Source: Pandoraea pulmonicola (GTDB taxonomy: Bacteria; Pseudomonadota; Gammaproteobacteria; Burkholderiales; Burkholderiaceae). Taken from it: 64,000 nucleotides of DNA. Positions 35,016 to 42,245 of this stretch are shown here, in pieces (within the stretch, counting starts at the first letter, position 1; the number at the start of each line of letters is the position of its first letter). Under the pieces are notes generated by a model that ran no database searches, had not been told where the DNA came from, and was given only the letters and a program-made list of their open reading frames with translations. The position numbers and the translations under genes are program-made. Location of the stretch: contig NZ_CP010310.2 in assembly GCF_000815105.2 (NCBI RefSeq), positions 1,116,001 to 1,180,000 of the forward strand, given 5' to 3'.

Positions 35016-35481
35016 TCAGGGGCTGGCTGCCAACGGGGCGAGGAGCCAGTAGGACGCCGGAGATGTAGCGGCCGCCCGACACCTCTCGGATGTCACCAGT
35101 CGCCACGTCCCCCTCGGCATCTGCCACGATTACCTCAAGCTTGGCGTCCGGCATTTCAGTATGTGTCAGGAGTGGGCCCTTCTCTCCCCAGTTTGGGGAG
35201 TCAAACTTCACTCGAACAGCATCACAATCGGTGTTGAAGTCAAAGTCAAGCTTGTAGAGCCACTGGCGTTTTCCATCCCAGCTTTGCGGGATCCGAAGAG
35301 GTATCGGTTGGCCCGCGACAACGTATGGATCAACCGATTCAACATCGAGAGTGCCTTGCTTCACGGGAACCTCGCCGGTGAGAGCAACGTTCAGGTTGGC
35401 GGAAGGCGGTGTGGTTTCGGCGCCAGCGGAAAACGCCAAAGAGGCGGCCATGGTGGCCAGTACAATATGTTTTAACAGCAT
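34963..35481 (-). CDS. Second (minor) CS1-type pilin, downstream copy
   Basis: A 172-residue exported pilin. The signal peptide and mature start (AETTPPSANLNVALTGEVPV) are nearly identical to those of the protein at 36081-36629, but the rest is different. It ends with the pilin-like LSAGEYRGALTITFEPKL. Its ATG shares a base with the stop of the preceding major pilin (TAATG), so translation is coupled. The shared first 36 residues and diverged body suggest a duplicated gene that has since acquired or evolved a different body. Confidence 0.82.
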   Translation of the reverse strand: MLLKHIVLATMAASLAFSAGAETTPPSANLNVALTGEVPVKQGTLDVESVDPYVVAGQPIPLRIPQSWDGKRQWLYKLDFDFNTDCDAVRVKFDSPNWGEKGPLLTHTEMPDAKLEVIVADAEGDVATGDIREVSGGRYISGVLLAPRPVGSQPLSAGEYRGALTITFEPKL

Positions 35482-36068
35482 TATTCAATCGTCGTTTCGA
35501 AAACCAGAGGAAGTTGCGCCGTGTATTTTCCCGGGACTGCGCCACTTTCCGTCTTTCCCTGAGCCTTCGAGGAAATGAAGAGTTGGATTTCCTTTCCTTG
35601 CTTTGCGTCGACTGCATTGACAATCGAGGTCGACGTTCCGGTCAGCACCTTGCCATTCACTTGGGGAACGAGCGCATAGTAGGCGTCAGTATCCGTTTCG
35701 TGAGTCGTGCGAGGGTCGTGGTTGTCAGCAAGCCTCACACTGACGTTGCCGACGTTGCTTTTCACCTTAATGCCCAAAGCAATATCGTTGAATCTCTTTT
35801 GCGTGTTATCCCAGGTCAGGTTTTGAGCCTCCGCCTGATTCCAGTTGACAGGGGTAACTTCAAAGCTTGGGACAAAAGGCACGATTGCCTGGAGTTGAAT
35901 GTCAAACGATTTTCGGTTGGTTTGATCGGCGTGAGCGGGACTGGCAAACATTGAAGCGCTGGCGAGCGCGAGCATTGCGATTTTGACGGCAGAGTGTTTC
36001 ATCTTTACTTTAAGAAAAAAAAGCGTTGCATTGATTTAACTCATTTTTCATGAGTCCAATGGGAAGGC
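35373..36068. repeat. Tandem duplication in pilin locus, copy A
   Basis: This segment repeats at 36521-37218 with an offset of 1,148 bp (1,150 past a 2-nt indel). It covers the 5' part of the second pilin gene, the whole major pilin and about 65 nt of leader. The copies differ by only scattered single bases and the indel in the A-rich leader at about 36018, so the event is recent or kept uniform by gene conversion. Confidence 0.92.
35481..36002 (-). CDS. Major CS1-type pilin, downstream copy
   Basis: A 173-residue major fimbrial subunit of the CFA/I-CS1-cable pilin family. A signal peptide ends near FASPAHA, the donor-strand-like mature start is SFDIQLQAIVPFVPSFEV, and it ends PGKYTAQLPLVFETT. 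Apart from the residue after HAD (Gln here, His in the other copy) it is the same as the protein at 36629-37150. There are no cysteines, as in most CS1-type major pilins. Expressed within the fimbrial operon ahead of its partner pilin and the usher. Confidence 0.9.
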   Translation of the reverse strand: MKHSAVKIAMLALASASMFASPAHADQTNRKSFDIQLQAIVPFVPSFEVTPVNWNQAEAQNLTWDNTQKRFNDIALGIKVKSNVGNVSVRLADNHDPRTTHETDTDAYYALVPQVNGKVLTGTSTSIVNAVDAKQGKEIQLFISSKAQGKTESGAVPGKYTAQLPLVFETTIE

Positions 36069-36080
36069 AAAATCAGTGTG

Positions 36081-36629
36081 TTAATTAGGTGCCAGTATGG
36101 GATCGAAAACAAGGGTAAAATGAGTTCCATATTTGCCAGGCATCATCGTCTCGTGGCTATTTCTTCCTGTCATTTTTATGCCGAAATAAAGTTTTTCACC
36201 TCTGGATGCGCGGAAATTTGTTATAAAGAACGGCTTTTTCTTGTCATACAGGATGTCCGCGCTGGTGGGAGTGGAGCCGAGTTTTGCTAAAAGATGGCTG
36301 GACAGATAGTAGTCAGGGTTTTCGTCATGGAATAGGCGCGTTATTGGGCCCTTGATGAGGGTGGCCTGATTGAGCAACGTAATTCCAATCCTTTCATACG
36401 AACTGACAATGTCAAACGACAGGAGTTGTTGAATACTGAGGTCTGAAAGGGAGACATTCAGTGGGGAACTCAAGTTCACACTGGGCGTAACCTTGAGAAA
36501 ATCCCGTTCTACAGGGACGTCGCCGGTGAGAGCAACGTTCAGGTTGGCGGAGGGCGGTGTGGTTTCGGCGCCAGCGGAAAACGCCAAAGAGGCGGCCATG
36601 GTGGCCAGTACAATATGTTTTATCAGCAT
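36081..36629 (-). CDS. Second (minor) CS1-type pilin, upstream copy
   Basis: A 182-residue exported pilin with the same leader and mature start as the protein at 34963-35481 but a different body (FLKVTPSVNLSSPLNVSLSD) and an end of MPGKYGTHFTLVFDPILA. It is coupled to the preceding major pilin by a TAATG junction. It could be an alternative shaft or adaptor subunit; the difference between the two second pilins may change adhesive or antigenic properties. Confidence 0.82.
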   Translation of the reverse strand: MLIKHIVLATMAASLAFSAGAETTPPSANLNVALTGDVPVERDFLKVTPSVNLSSPLNVSLSDLSIQQLLSFDIVSSYERIGITLLNQATLIKGPITRLFHDENPDYYLSSHLLAKLGSTPTSADILYDKKKPFFITNFRASRGEKLYFGIKMTGRNSHETMMPGKYGTHFTLVFDPILAPN

Positions 36630-37218
36630 TATTCAATCGTCGTTTCGAAAACCAGAGGAAGTTGCGCCGTGTATTTTCCCGGGACTGCGCCACTTTCCGT
36701 CTTTCCCTGAGCCTTCGAGGAAATGAAGAGTTGGATTTCCTTTCCTTGCTTCGCGTCGACTGCATTGACAATCGAGGTCGACGTTCCGGTCAGCACCTTG
36801 CCATTCACTTGGGGAACGAGCGCATAGTAGGCGTCAGTATCCGTTTCGTGAGTCGTGCGAGGGTCGTGGTTGTCAGCAAGCCTCACACTGACGTTGCCGA
36901 CGTTGCTTTTCACCTTAATGCCCAAAGCAATATCGTTGAATCTCTTTTGCGTGTTATCCCATGTCAGGTTTTGAGCCTCTGCCTGATTCCAGTTGACAGG
37001 GGTAACTTCAAAGCTTGGGACAAAAGGCACGATTGCCTGGAGTTGAATGTCAAACGATTTTCGGTTGGTGTGGTCGGCGTGAGCGGGACTGGCAAACATT
37101 GAAGCGCTGGCGAGCGCGAGCATTGCGATTTTGACGGCAGAGTGTTTCATCTTTACTTTAAGAAAAAATAAAAGCGTTGCATTGATTTAACTCATTTTTC
37201 ATGAGTCCAGTGGGAGGG
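36521..37218. repeat. Tandem duplication in pilin locus, copy B
   Basis: Partner of the segment at 35373-36068, in direct orientation. Sequence between the copies (36069-36520) is the unshared body of the second pilin gene. Homologous recombination between copies would delete or add one pilin pair cleanly. Confidence 0.92.
36629..37150 (-). CDS. Major CS1-type pilin, upstream copy (first gene of fimbrial operon)
   Basis: A 173-residue major pilin, almost identical to that at 35481-36002. As first gene of the leftward operon it should be the most strongly expressed. The upstream region to 37.3 kb is AT-rich and must hold the operon promoter. The family (CS1/CFA/I major subunit) assembles by donor-strand exchange into flexible helical fibres such as the Burkholderia cable pilus. 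Confidence 0.9.
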   Translation of the reverse strand: MKHSAVKIAMLALASASMFASPAHADHTNRKSFDIQLQAIVPFVPSFEVTPVNWNQAEAQNLTWDNTQKRFNDIALGIKVKSNVGNVSVRLADNHDPRTTHETDTDAYYALVPQVNGKVLTGTSTSIVNAVDAKQGKEIQLFISSKAQGKTESGAVPGKYTAQLPLVFETTIE

Positions 37219-37330
37219 CGTTGGCAGTGTTTGCGATGAATTTCTATATTATTTAAGCCAGTCGATCTATATGTTCTTTATTCCCCATTTTGCAACTAAA
37301 CTCCCGCTCAAACGAGCGAAGCGCAACATC

Positions 37331-37567
37331 TTACGGCCGAAGTCCTGAGGCGAATTTCAAATTTTGATCATTCAGCTGATCAATTTGGACACCAAGTTCC
37401 TGAACACGCTGTTGCTCTGACATGAGGGATTGGCTCTGGGACGCGACGCTCCGACGTTCAAACTGCAGCGGCTCAATCCAGCGACGCAAAGCGGATTCGG
37501 CAACACACGCGGAGCGAGCACTGCATCGTCGGCATGGAGTCAGAACGAAGCGTGGCCCGCCAGCCAA
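37331..37567 (-). pseudogene. IS3-type transposase OrfA remnant
   Basis: The leftward frame contains AESALRRWIEPLQFERR and SEQQRVQELGVQIDQLND, which resemble the helix-turn-helix end and leucine-zipper part of IS3-family OrfA proteins (pattern ETALRRWI ... LTPEQQRIQELE). The N-terminal part is missing or out of frame, and no OrfB follows. No inverted repeats were recognised. A fossil of an insertion at the upstream edge of the fimbrial operon. Confidence 0.6.
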
Positions 37568-37690
37568 TTGATCGCTGCGAAAGGGGAAAGGGATGGGGAT
37601 GGTGGACCGATGCCGCTGGGCGGCACCTTGCCGGGGCCGTGCGATTCATTCCTCGTTGCTTGTGAGCGACTTTGAGTGCCACTGCATTCC

Positions 37691-37746
37691 AAAAGGCTTT
37701 TTCAGCCTTTTTCAGAAAACCCCGTTTTCTATCCGGACGGGGCTTT
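37691..37746 (+). terminator. Two consecutive terminator-like hairpins
   Basis: First hairpin: AAAAGGCT (37691-37698) with AGCCTTTT (37704-37711), loop TTTTC. Second: CCCCG (37720-37724) with CGGGG (37738-37742), followed by CTTTCC. The first is a good intrinsic terminator shape and works in either direction because of its A and T flanks. No intact gene ends directly before it, so it is probably left over from a deleted neighbour. Confidence 0.6.
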
Positions 37747-38056
37747 CCTATGCAGATCGACTCCGACGCAGTGGTTTGACCTTTTCGGGCTGGCGCCGGT
37801 ACGAGCGCGGTGTGGTCTACATCGTCGTGTGCGAGAGCGAAGCGCAGGCGTGTTCAATCGACTCCACATCACTCGGCACTTTGGCCCAAGGGTCATGTCA
37901 AGTGACGTACCGGGAAATGGGAAGTCATGCGAGTGCTTCGTTCCAGCCAACTTGTGGTCCCCGCTATGCTCGGCTTGATGTTCGAATCTTCACTCGGGCA
38001 GCACTGAAAATCGAACTTCACCTATTCCGCAGGACCAGGGAACCGGTTGGTCATTC

Positions 38057-38548
38057 TCATTCCGTCCCTAACAGCTTTTCCAGTTGCTCGGCGGTGGCGG
38101 GCTTCATTCGGTAGCCCCAAACGGGGCTTCCGGGGATGCCATTGTCGTTGAGTAGTTTTGTGATCTCCGCGCTGAATACGGGGTTGCTCAGAGGATGCGG
38201 ATCCGGGTACGCCTTTGATTCCGGATATTTGAATCCGAGAAATGCTTTTTCCCGAACTTCCAACACCTCGACGCCATAACCCTGCTTCACTGCTTCCGGG
38301 TAATGCCCTTTTGTGTAGGTGGTGATCTTGTCTTGAAGAGACGACCGTGCCAGGTGCGCCGATACAGCGTTAGCGACTGTGATGCCGGCAAAAACGACCA
38401 CACCAACAAATGCTGCAATCAATGCAGTGGCTCCAAATCCAATCGCCCATCGCTTCCATCTCTCAAGGGTAATCTTGGCGGCAAGAGTCACGATAATGCT
38501 CGCGACAATCGAGGCGGAAACACTGAGCCAAAATTCAGAATAAGTCAT
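38057..38548 (-). CDS. Small membrane protein of unknown function
   Basis: A 163-residue protein with two hydrophobic segments (about 6-28 and 34-62) and a C-terminal soluble part of about 100 residues (GYGVEVLEVREKAFLGFKYP). Not recognised as a family. It lies alone between the fimbrial and eCIS regions, facing left. Its N-terminal out-in hairpin suggests an inner-membrane protein with a periplasmic or cytoplasmic domain. Confidence 0.6.
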   Translation of the reverse strand: MTYSEFWLSVSASIVASIIVTLAAKITLERWKRWAIGFGATALIAAFVGVVVFAGITVANAVSAHLARSSLQDKITTYTKGHYPEAVKQGYGVEVLEVREKAFLGFKYPESKAYPDPHPLSNPVFSAEITKLLNDNGIPGSPVWGYRMKPATAEQLEKLLGTE

Positions 38549-39017
38549 GAATAATAGAAGTGGGATTTTTATGAAATTTCGCCTGAAAATCTAACACATT
38601 CAAATGCGTCAAAGATCTTGTTTCCCATTTCTGGCGAGTAGTCGCGTTTCTTGCCTTCACTCGGGTGCTGTGGTCCAGTAGGCTCGGCGTTCACTGCACC
38701 CGCCGCTTTGATCAATGAGGTGTCGCGACGTGCCAAATGAAGCGGCAACAGTGGATTACGCTAGTATCCGATAATCGGATTAAGCGGATACCCTGCGACG
38801 ACATTCGTCATCACCTGATGCCAGGTTGAAACCGGCTATGTCCGCGACGATCTGGCGGCGAGCTTTCCCTGTCAGCAGCAGAAGAAAATACCGCCATGGC
38901 CGGAGTAGGGTAAGCGCTACAAAAAGGATAAATTGCCCCAGCGTATCGCCGAGCAACGCGAGGAGGTCCGATTGAGGCAGAGAGCATGCTCGAACAATTC
39001 GCATCGGGGAGTCAGGA
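38549..39017 (-). pseudogene. Remnant coding material upstream of the eCIS cargo gene
   Basis: No intact gene. On the minus strand a coding-looking stretch (38588-38761) ends with PQHPSEGKKRDYSPEMGNKI and is separated from upstream coding-looking sequence (VAGYPLNPIIGY) by an in-frame TAG. Another frame nearby encodes a hydrophobic segment (LGQFILFVALTLLRPWRYF). This looks like the 3' part of a decayed gene of unknown family. Confidence 0.35.
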
Positions 39018-40463
39018 ATGGAAAGGCAACAAAAGCCGGCGAGCGAGTCCTTGCGCCAGAATTACAGCGGAGTCACGACGCGCCGCGAAGCCCGTGGCAG
39101 CGTCATCGACGATCGTCGTCCGGCGTCGAAGTCGCACGCGAAGATGCGTGAAATGATCGATACCAGCCCGCGGATTGTTGCCCAACAAAAAGTTATCAGC
39201 GGACCACGTGCGACAGCTGCGTCGTCAAATGCGGTCGTGCAAGGGGTGTTCGAAGTCGGTGCGCAGACCTACAACACGAAGAAGGGAAAGAGAACTAACG
39301 CGCTGATCCAAACCTTGCGTTCAGACGCCCGCGCGAACCGGCTGAAACGAGGCTGGGTATTACATTTGAGAGGGTTGGCGCGAGAGGCGCATGACCACGG
39401 AAATTTTGCATCGACCGATGACGTCATCTCGTATCTGGAGACAAAATTCAAGAAAACACCTCGCGGCAAACTGAAGCGCCCAACGTTCTCTGCCGAAGCC
39501 TATCGCCTGGCCAAAGCAACCGAGTCGGTCAAGCGCGGCGAGGATATGAGCGATATCAGTCTCAGCGACAACAATCTCGCCGTGCTCCATCGGATGCCGT
39601 TCGCCGATATAAGGCGAAATCTGCTTCGCTTTGTCAAGAAGGAAGAAACTGCCGCGGATCTGATTCGTTGGACGGACCGGCTTGTTGTAGCCACTCGACT
39701 GCGCGCAACAGCCAACATACTTAATGACAGTGAGGAGCTTCTGTTTTCAGATTACGCAAAGACCGTCGAAGATCAGATAAAAAAATTCCAAGCCGAGCGT
39801 GCACGCATTATCAAAGTATGGGCGAAACCGAATGGCGCCAGTCAAACAGAGGGCGAGGTAGAGTTACTCCTGGGAATGTTGAACAACATGCACGGGAATA
39901 TTCCGGATCTTGGCCGCCACAACGGGCTGAATATCCAGGTCTCAAATCGCGGCCATCCACACTTCTACAAGAACGGCTCGATGTCGCCCGGAACGGCCGC
40001 GTTGTTCGCCATGTCGCCGGATCGTTTCGAGCGTGGCATCGCCGTCACCAAGGACGAGAAACACTACGCGACTACCGATGGGATGAGGGTGCCGGTGGCA
40101 GCGGCCGCAACGGCGCACAAGCTATCGGCGACGACCATCTCCTCTTCGACCTTGCTTACGCCAAACAGAGGCACCAGTTCCTCGACCTCTTCACGCGCGC
40201 CCGACGATGACACCGATGAGGACTCATCATCTTCTGCTGGGCTCCAAACCACGGACGATGAAGACGACGATGACTCCGGTACTGACACAGTTGCGGGTTC
40301 GGACAGTAAGCGTATGGCCAATGACCCCGATACTGACTCGGATTCGGGGTCGGGGTCGGACAGTAAGCGCCCGGCCGATGACTCCGATACTGACTCGGAT
40401 GCGGGTTCCGACAGTAAGCGCCCGGTCAGGTCTGGCCCGAAAGGCACCAAAAAAGACAAATGA
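39018..40463 (+). CDS. Putative eCIS cargo / effector protein
   Basis: A 481-residue protein directly before the eCIS operon. Residues 28-63 (VIDDRRPASKSHAKMREMID, then TSPRIVAQQKVI) fit the DNRPEA-x-AQRKLQEMA-x-SPQV-x-QLKA pattern frequent at the N-terminus of proteins linked to eCIS loci. The central part is mixed helical with no catalytic motif recognised. The last 100 residues are Ser/Asp-rich with SDSKRP repeats and a basic end. Neither a signal peptide nor membrane segments are present. A particle-loaded toxin or effector is the best inference. Confidence 0.65.
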   Translation: MERQQKPASESLRQNYSGVTTRREARGSVIDDRRPASKSHAKMREMIDTSPRIVAQQKVISGPRATAASSNAVVQGVFEVGAQTYNTKKGKRTNALIQTLRSDARANRLKRGWVLHLRGLAREAHDHGNFASTDDVISYLETKFKKTPRGKLKRPTFSAEAYRLAKATESVKRGEDMSDISLSDNNLAVLHRMPFADIRRNLLRFVKKEETAADLIRWTDRLVVATRLRATANILNDSEELLFSDYAKTVEDQIKKFQAERARIIKVWAKPNGASQTEGEVELLLGMLNNMHGNIPDLGRHNGLNIQVSNRGHPHFYKNGSMSPGTAALFAMSPDRFERGIAVTKDEKHYATTDGMRVPVAAAATAHKLSATTISSSTLLTPNRGTSSSTSSRAPDDDTDEDSSSSAGLQTTDDEDDDDSGTDTVAGSDSKRMANDPDTDSDSGSGSDSKRPADDSDTDSDAGSDSKRPVRSGPKGTKKDK

Positions 40464-40718
40464 AAAGTTCCGTAAAGGCAAACCACTCATGGCGTTTTTT
40501 GGACGAGCGCGCCATTCATACGAGCTTGTGCTACAGTTCCGCAGCAAAAATCAAAAAGCAAATACAGCGGGCATAGAAATAACGCTCGGGAATCCTGATC
40601 ACCGCGTTTCGCCTTACGAAGCGATGTAGGGAAATTTCCGACAGGATAGTTCCAGTAGTCGAAAGTGTTGTACCTAATCAGATTTTGCAACCACATTGCG
40701 AAAGGGTATCGGGGAACC
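40464..40718. promoter_or_regulatory. Gap between the cargo gene and the eCIS operon
   Basis: 255 nt, lower in GC than the operon that follows. No gene was recognised. This is the likely place of the eCIS operon promoter, since it separates the cargo candidate from the first structural gene. No clear promoter hexamers or terminator could be assigned by eye. Confidence 0.4.
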
Positions 40719-41294
40719 ATGATTAACGCTGCTGTGAGCCACCTGACGGCTCGGCTCAACGAGTATCTCAAGCAAGCCTACGCGCTCACCGACGACATCG
40801 TGACGATGTCCGGTCTGGTAGACATCAACGGGCATTCTGTCGCGAATACAAACAACCGTTTGGTGGTGATCCTCACCCACATCGAACGGGATACCGGACC
40901 GGTGCGCAAGGGTATTCCCGGAGACGCAGGCGCTTCGCATGTGTCGCTCGGCGTCGCGCCGCTCTATCTGAACCTCTACGTGATGGTGGCCGCCAATTTC
41001 ACCGGCGGCAATTACGAAGACGCCCTGAAGCTTATCTCCGGCGCCATTGCCTTCTTCCAACGCCATCCGGTTTTCGACCATCGCTCCTCGCCGTCGCTCG
41101 ACCCGCGTATCGACCGGCTGGTGCTCGAGATCGAGAACCTGAATATCCGCGAACTCAGCAACCTCTGGACGATGCTGGGTGGCAAGTATCTGCCCTCGGT
41201 GCTGTACAAGGTGCGACTGATGGCGCCGGACAGCGACGACATCACCGGCACCGTGCCGACCGTGCGCACGCCGCAGCCGGCGCTCAGCCACTGA
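40719..41294 (+). CDS. eCIS tube/sheath terminator cap (DUF4255, Afp16/Pvc16-like)
   Basis: A 191-residue protein. The N-terminus MINAAVSHLTARLNEYLKQA is typical of the DUF4255/Pvc16_N family, which caps the end of the inner tube and sheath in Afp- and PVC-type particles. The ATG at 40719 is chosen over one 18 codons earlier because it begins the family sequence. First structural gene of the operon; in Afp the cap gene is last, so the order here is permuted. Confidence 0.88.
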   Translation: MINAAVSHLTARLNEYLKQAYALTDDIVTMSGLVDINGHSVANTNNRLVVILTHIERDTGPVRKGIPGDAGASHVSLGVAPLYLNLYVMVAANFTGGNYEDALKLISGAIAFFQRHPVFDHRSSPSLDPRIDRLVLEIENLNIRELSNLWTMLGGKYLPSVLYKVRLMAPDSDDITGTVPTVRTPQPALSH

Positions 41295-41308
41295 GCGGGC
41301 CCGCGGGC

Positions 41309-42223
41309 ATGGCTACGTCTGCTGCCGCGATGGGGGGGCCGGGCTACACACGGCTATTCACCGTCGACATCACTCACGCGTACTGGCCGACGCCGCACGT
41401 GTGGCTGCGTCATGCCGCCACGCCCGCGACGACGGAATGGATGCGCCGCCGCGACTTGCTGGTCCGCCCGCACCGGCAGGGCGTTGCGGTATTTTGCGCA
41501 GCGAACCGGCGCGACGTGCTGCTTCAGGGCATCAAGGCCGGCGATGCGGTGGCGACGTTCAAGTGGTATGCCAGCGACACGGATTTCCCTCTCTACACGC
41601 ATCCCGCATCGTCCGACAGGTCGTCGGTCTACTTCGTCCGAAGCGGCGCGAGCGTGGCTGTCGAAGGGCCGACACCGCTGCGCCGTCTGCACGCGGATGC
41701 GTGCCTGGGCGCCACCGACGCCATGTCTGTCGACGCCCCGGAACTCATATCCCACCTTGAGCGCACCGACCGCGTGAGCCCTCCGGTGCTCGTGGCGCAA
41801 ATCGATCTCGCCGATCACGTCGTCGGAGCTGACGCCGCAGGCGTCGACTACGTCGCGACCTTCGCCGCACGCGCCAGTTGCTGGCGCTACTACTACGTGT
41901 GTACGCAGGACAGCGGCGCGCTGAGCATCGTCGACCTGGACGAGAAGGTGAGCTTCGTCACCGCCGGCAGCGAGGTGCGCCCGGGCGGGCGTCAGGCGGT
42001 GATCTTCGAGAGCGAGCAGGAGATTGCAATGCAGCAGCAATACCCGCAGCGATTTCAGTTGCGGGAACGGGGCCGGTCGGGTGAACGCGTGTTGATCCGG
42101 AGACTGCCCAATGCCGACATCGGCAGCCTGACGCAGAAGACGCCGAAGGTGCAGAAACCGCAGGAAGCTGAGCAAGCGGCGCAAAGCCGGGCAGTACTGG
42201 TATCCGAGATCTACATCAATTGA
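41309..42223 (+). CDS. eCIS-operon protein of unknown function
   Basis: Not recognised. A 304-residue protein between the cap and the sheath gene, 14 nt after the cap. It has no signal peptide or membrane segment. The first 60 residues are beta-rich (YTRLFTVDITHAYW), the middle is mixed and the C-terminal 60 residues are charged, ending SRAVLVSEIYIN. Its place between two structural genes suggests an accessory structural or assembly role. An equivalent is absent from Afp and PVC gene sets. Confidence 0.72.
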   Translation: MATSAAAMGGPGYTRLFTVDITHAYWPTPHVWLRHAATPATTEWMRRRDLLVRPHRQGVAVFCAANRRDVLLQGIKAGDAVATFKWYASDTDFPLYTHPASSDRSSVYFVRSGASVAVEGPTPLRRLHADACLGATDAMSVDAPELISHLERTDRVSPPVLVAQIDLADHVVGADAAGVDYVATFAARASCWRYYYVCTQDSGALSIVDLDEKVSFVTAGSEVRPGGRQAVIFESEQEIAMQQQYPQRFQLRERGRSGERVLIRRLPNADIGSLTQKTPKVQKPQEAEQAAQSRAVLVSEIYIN

Positions 42224-42245
42224 CATCGATGACCGAGGTGAACTC

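Noticed and set aside
37593..38114. 173-codon plus-strand ORF
   Set aside because: It runs through two terminator-like hairpins and the end of an opposing gene, with non-coding composition.
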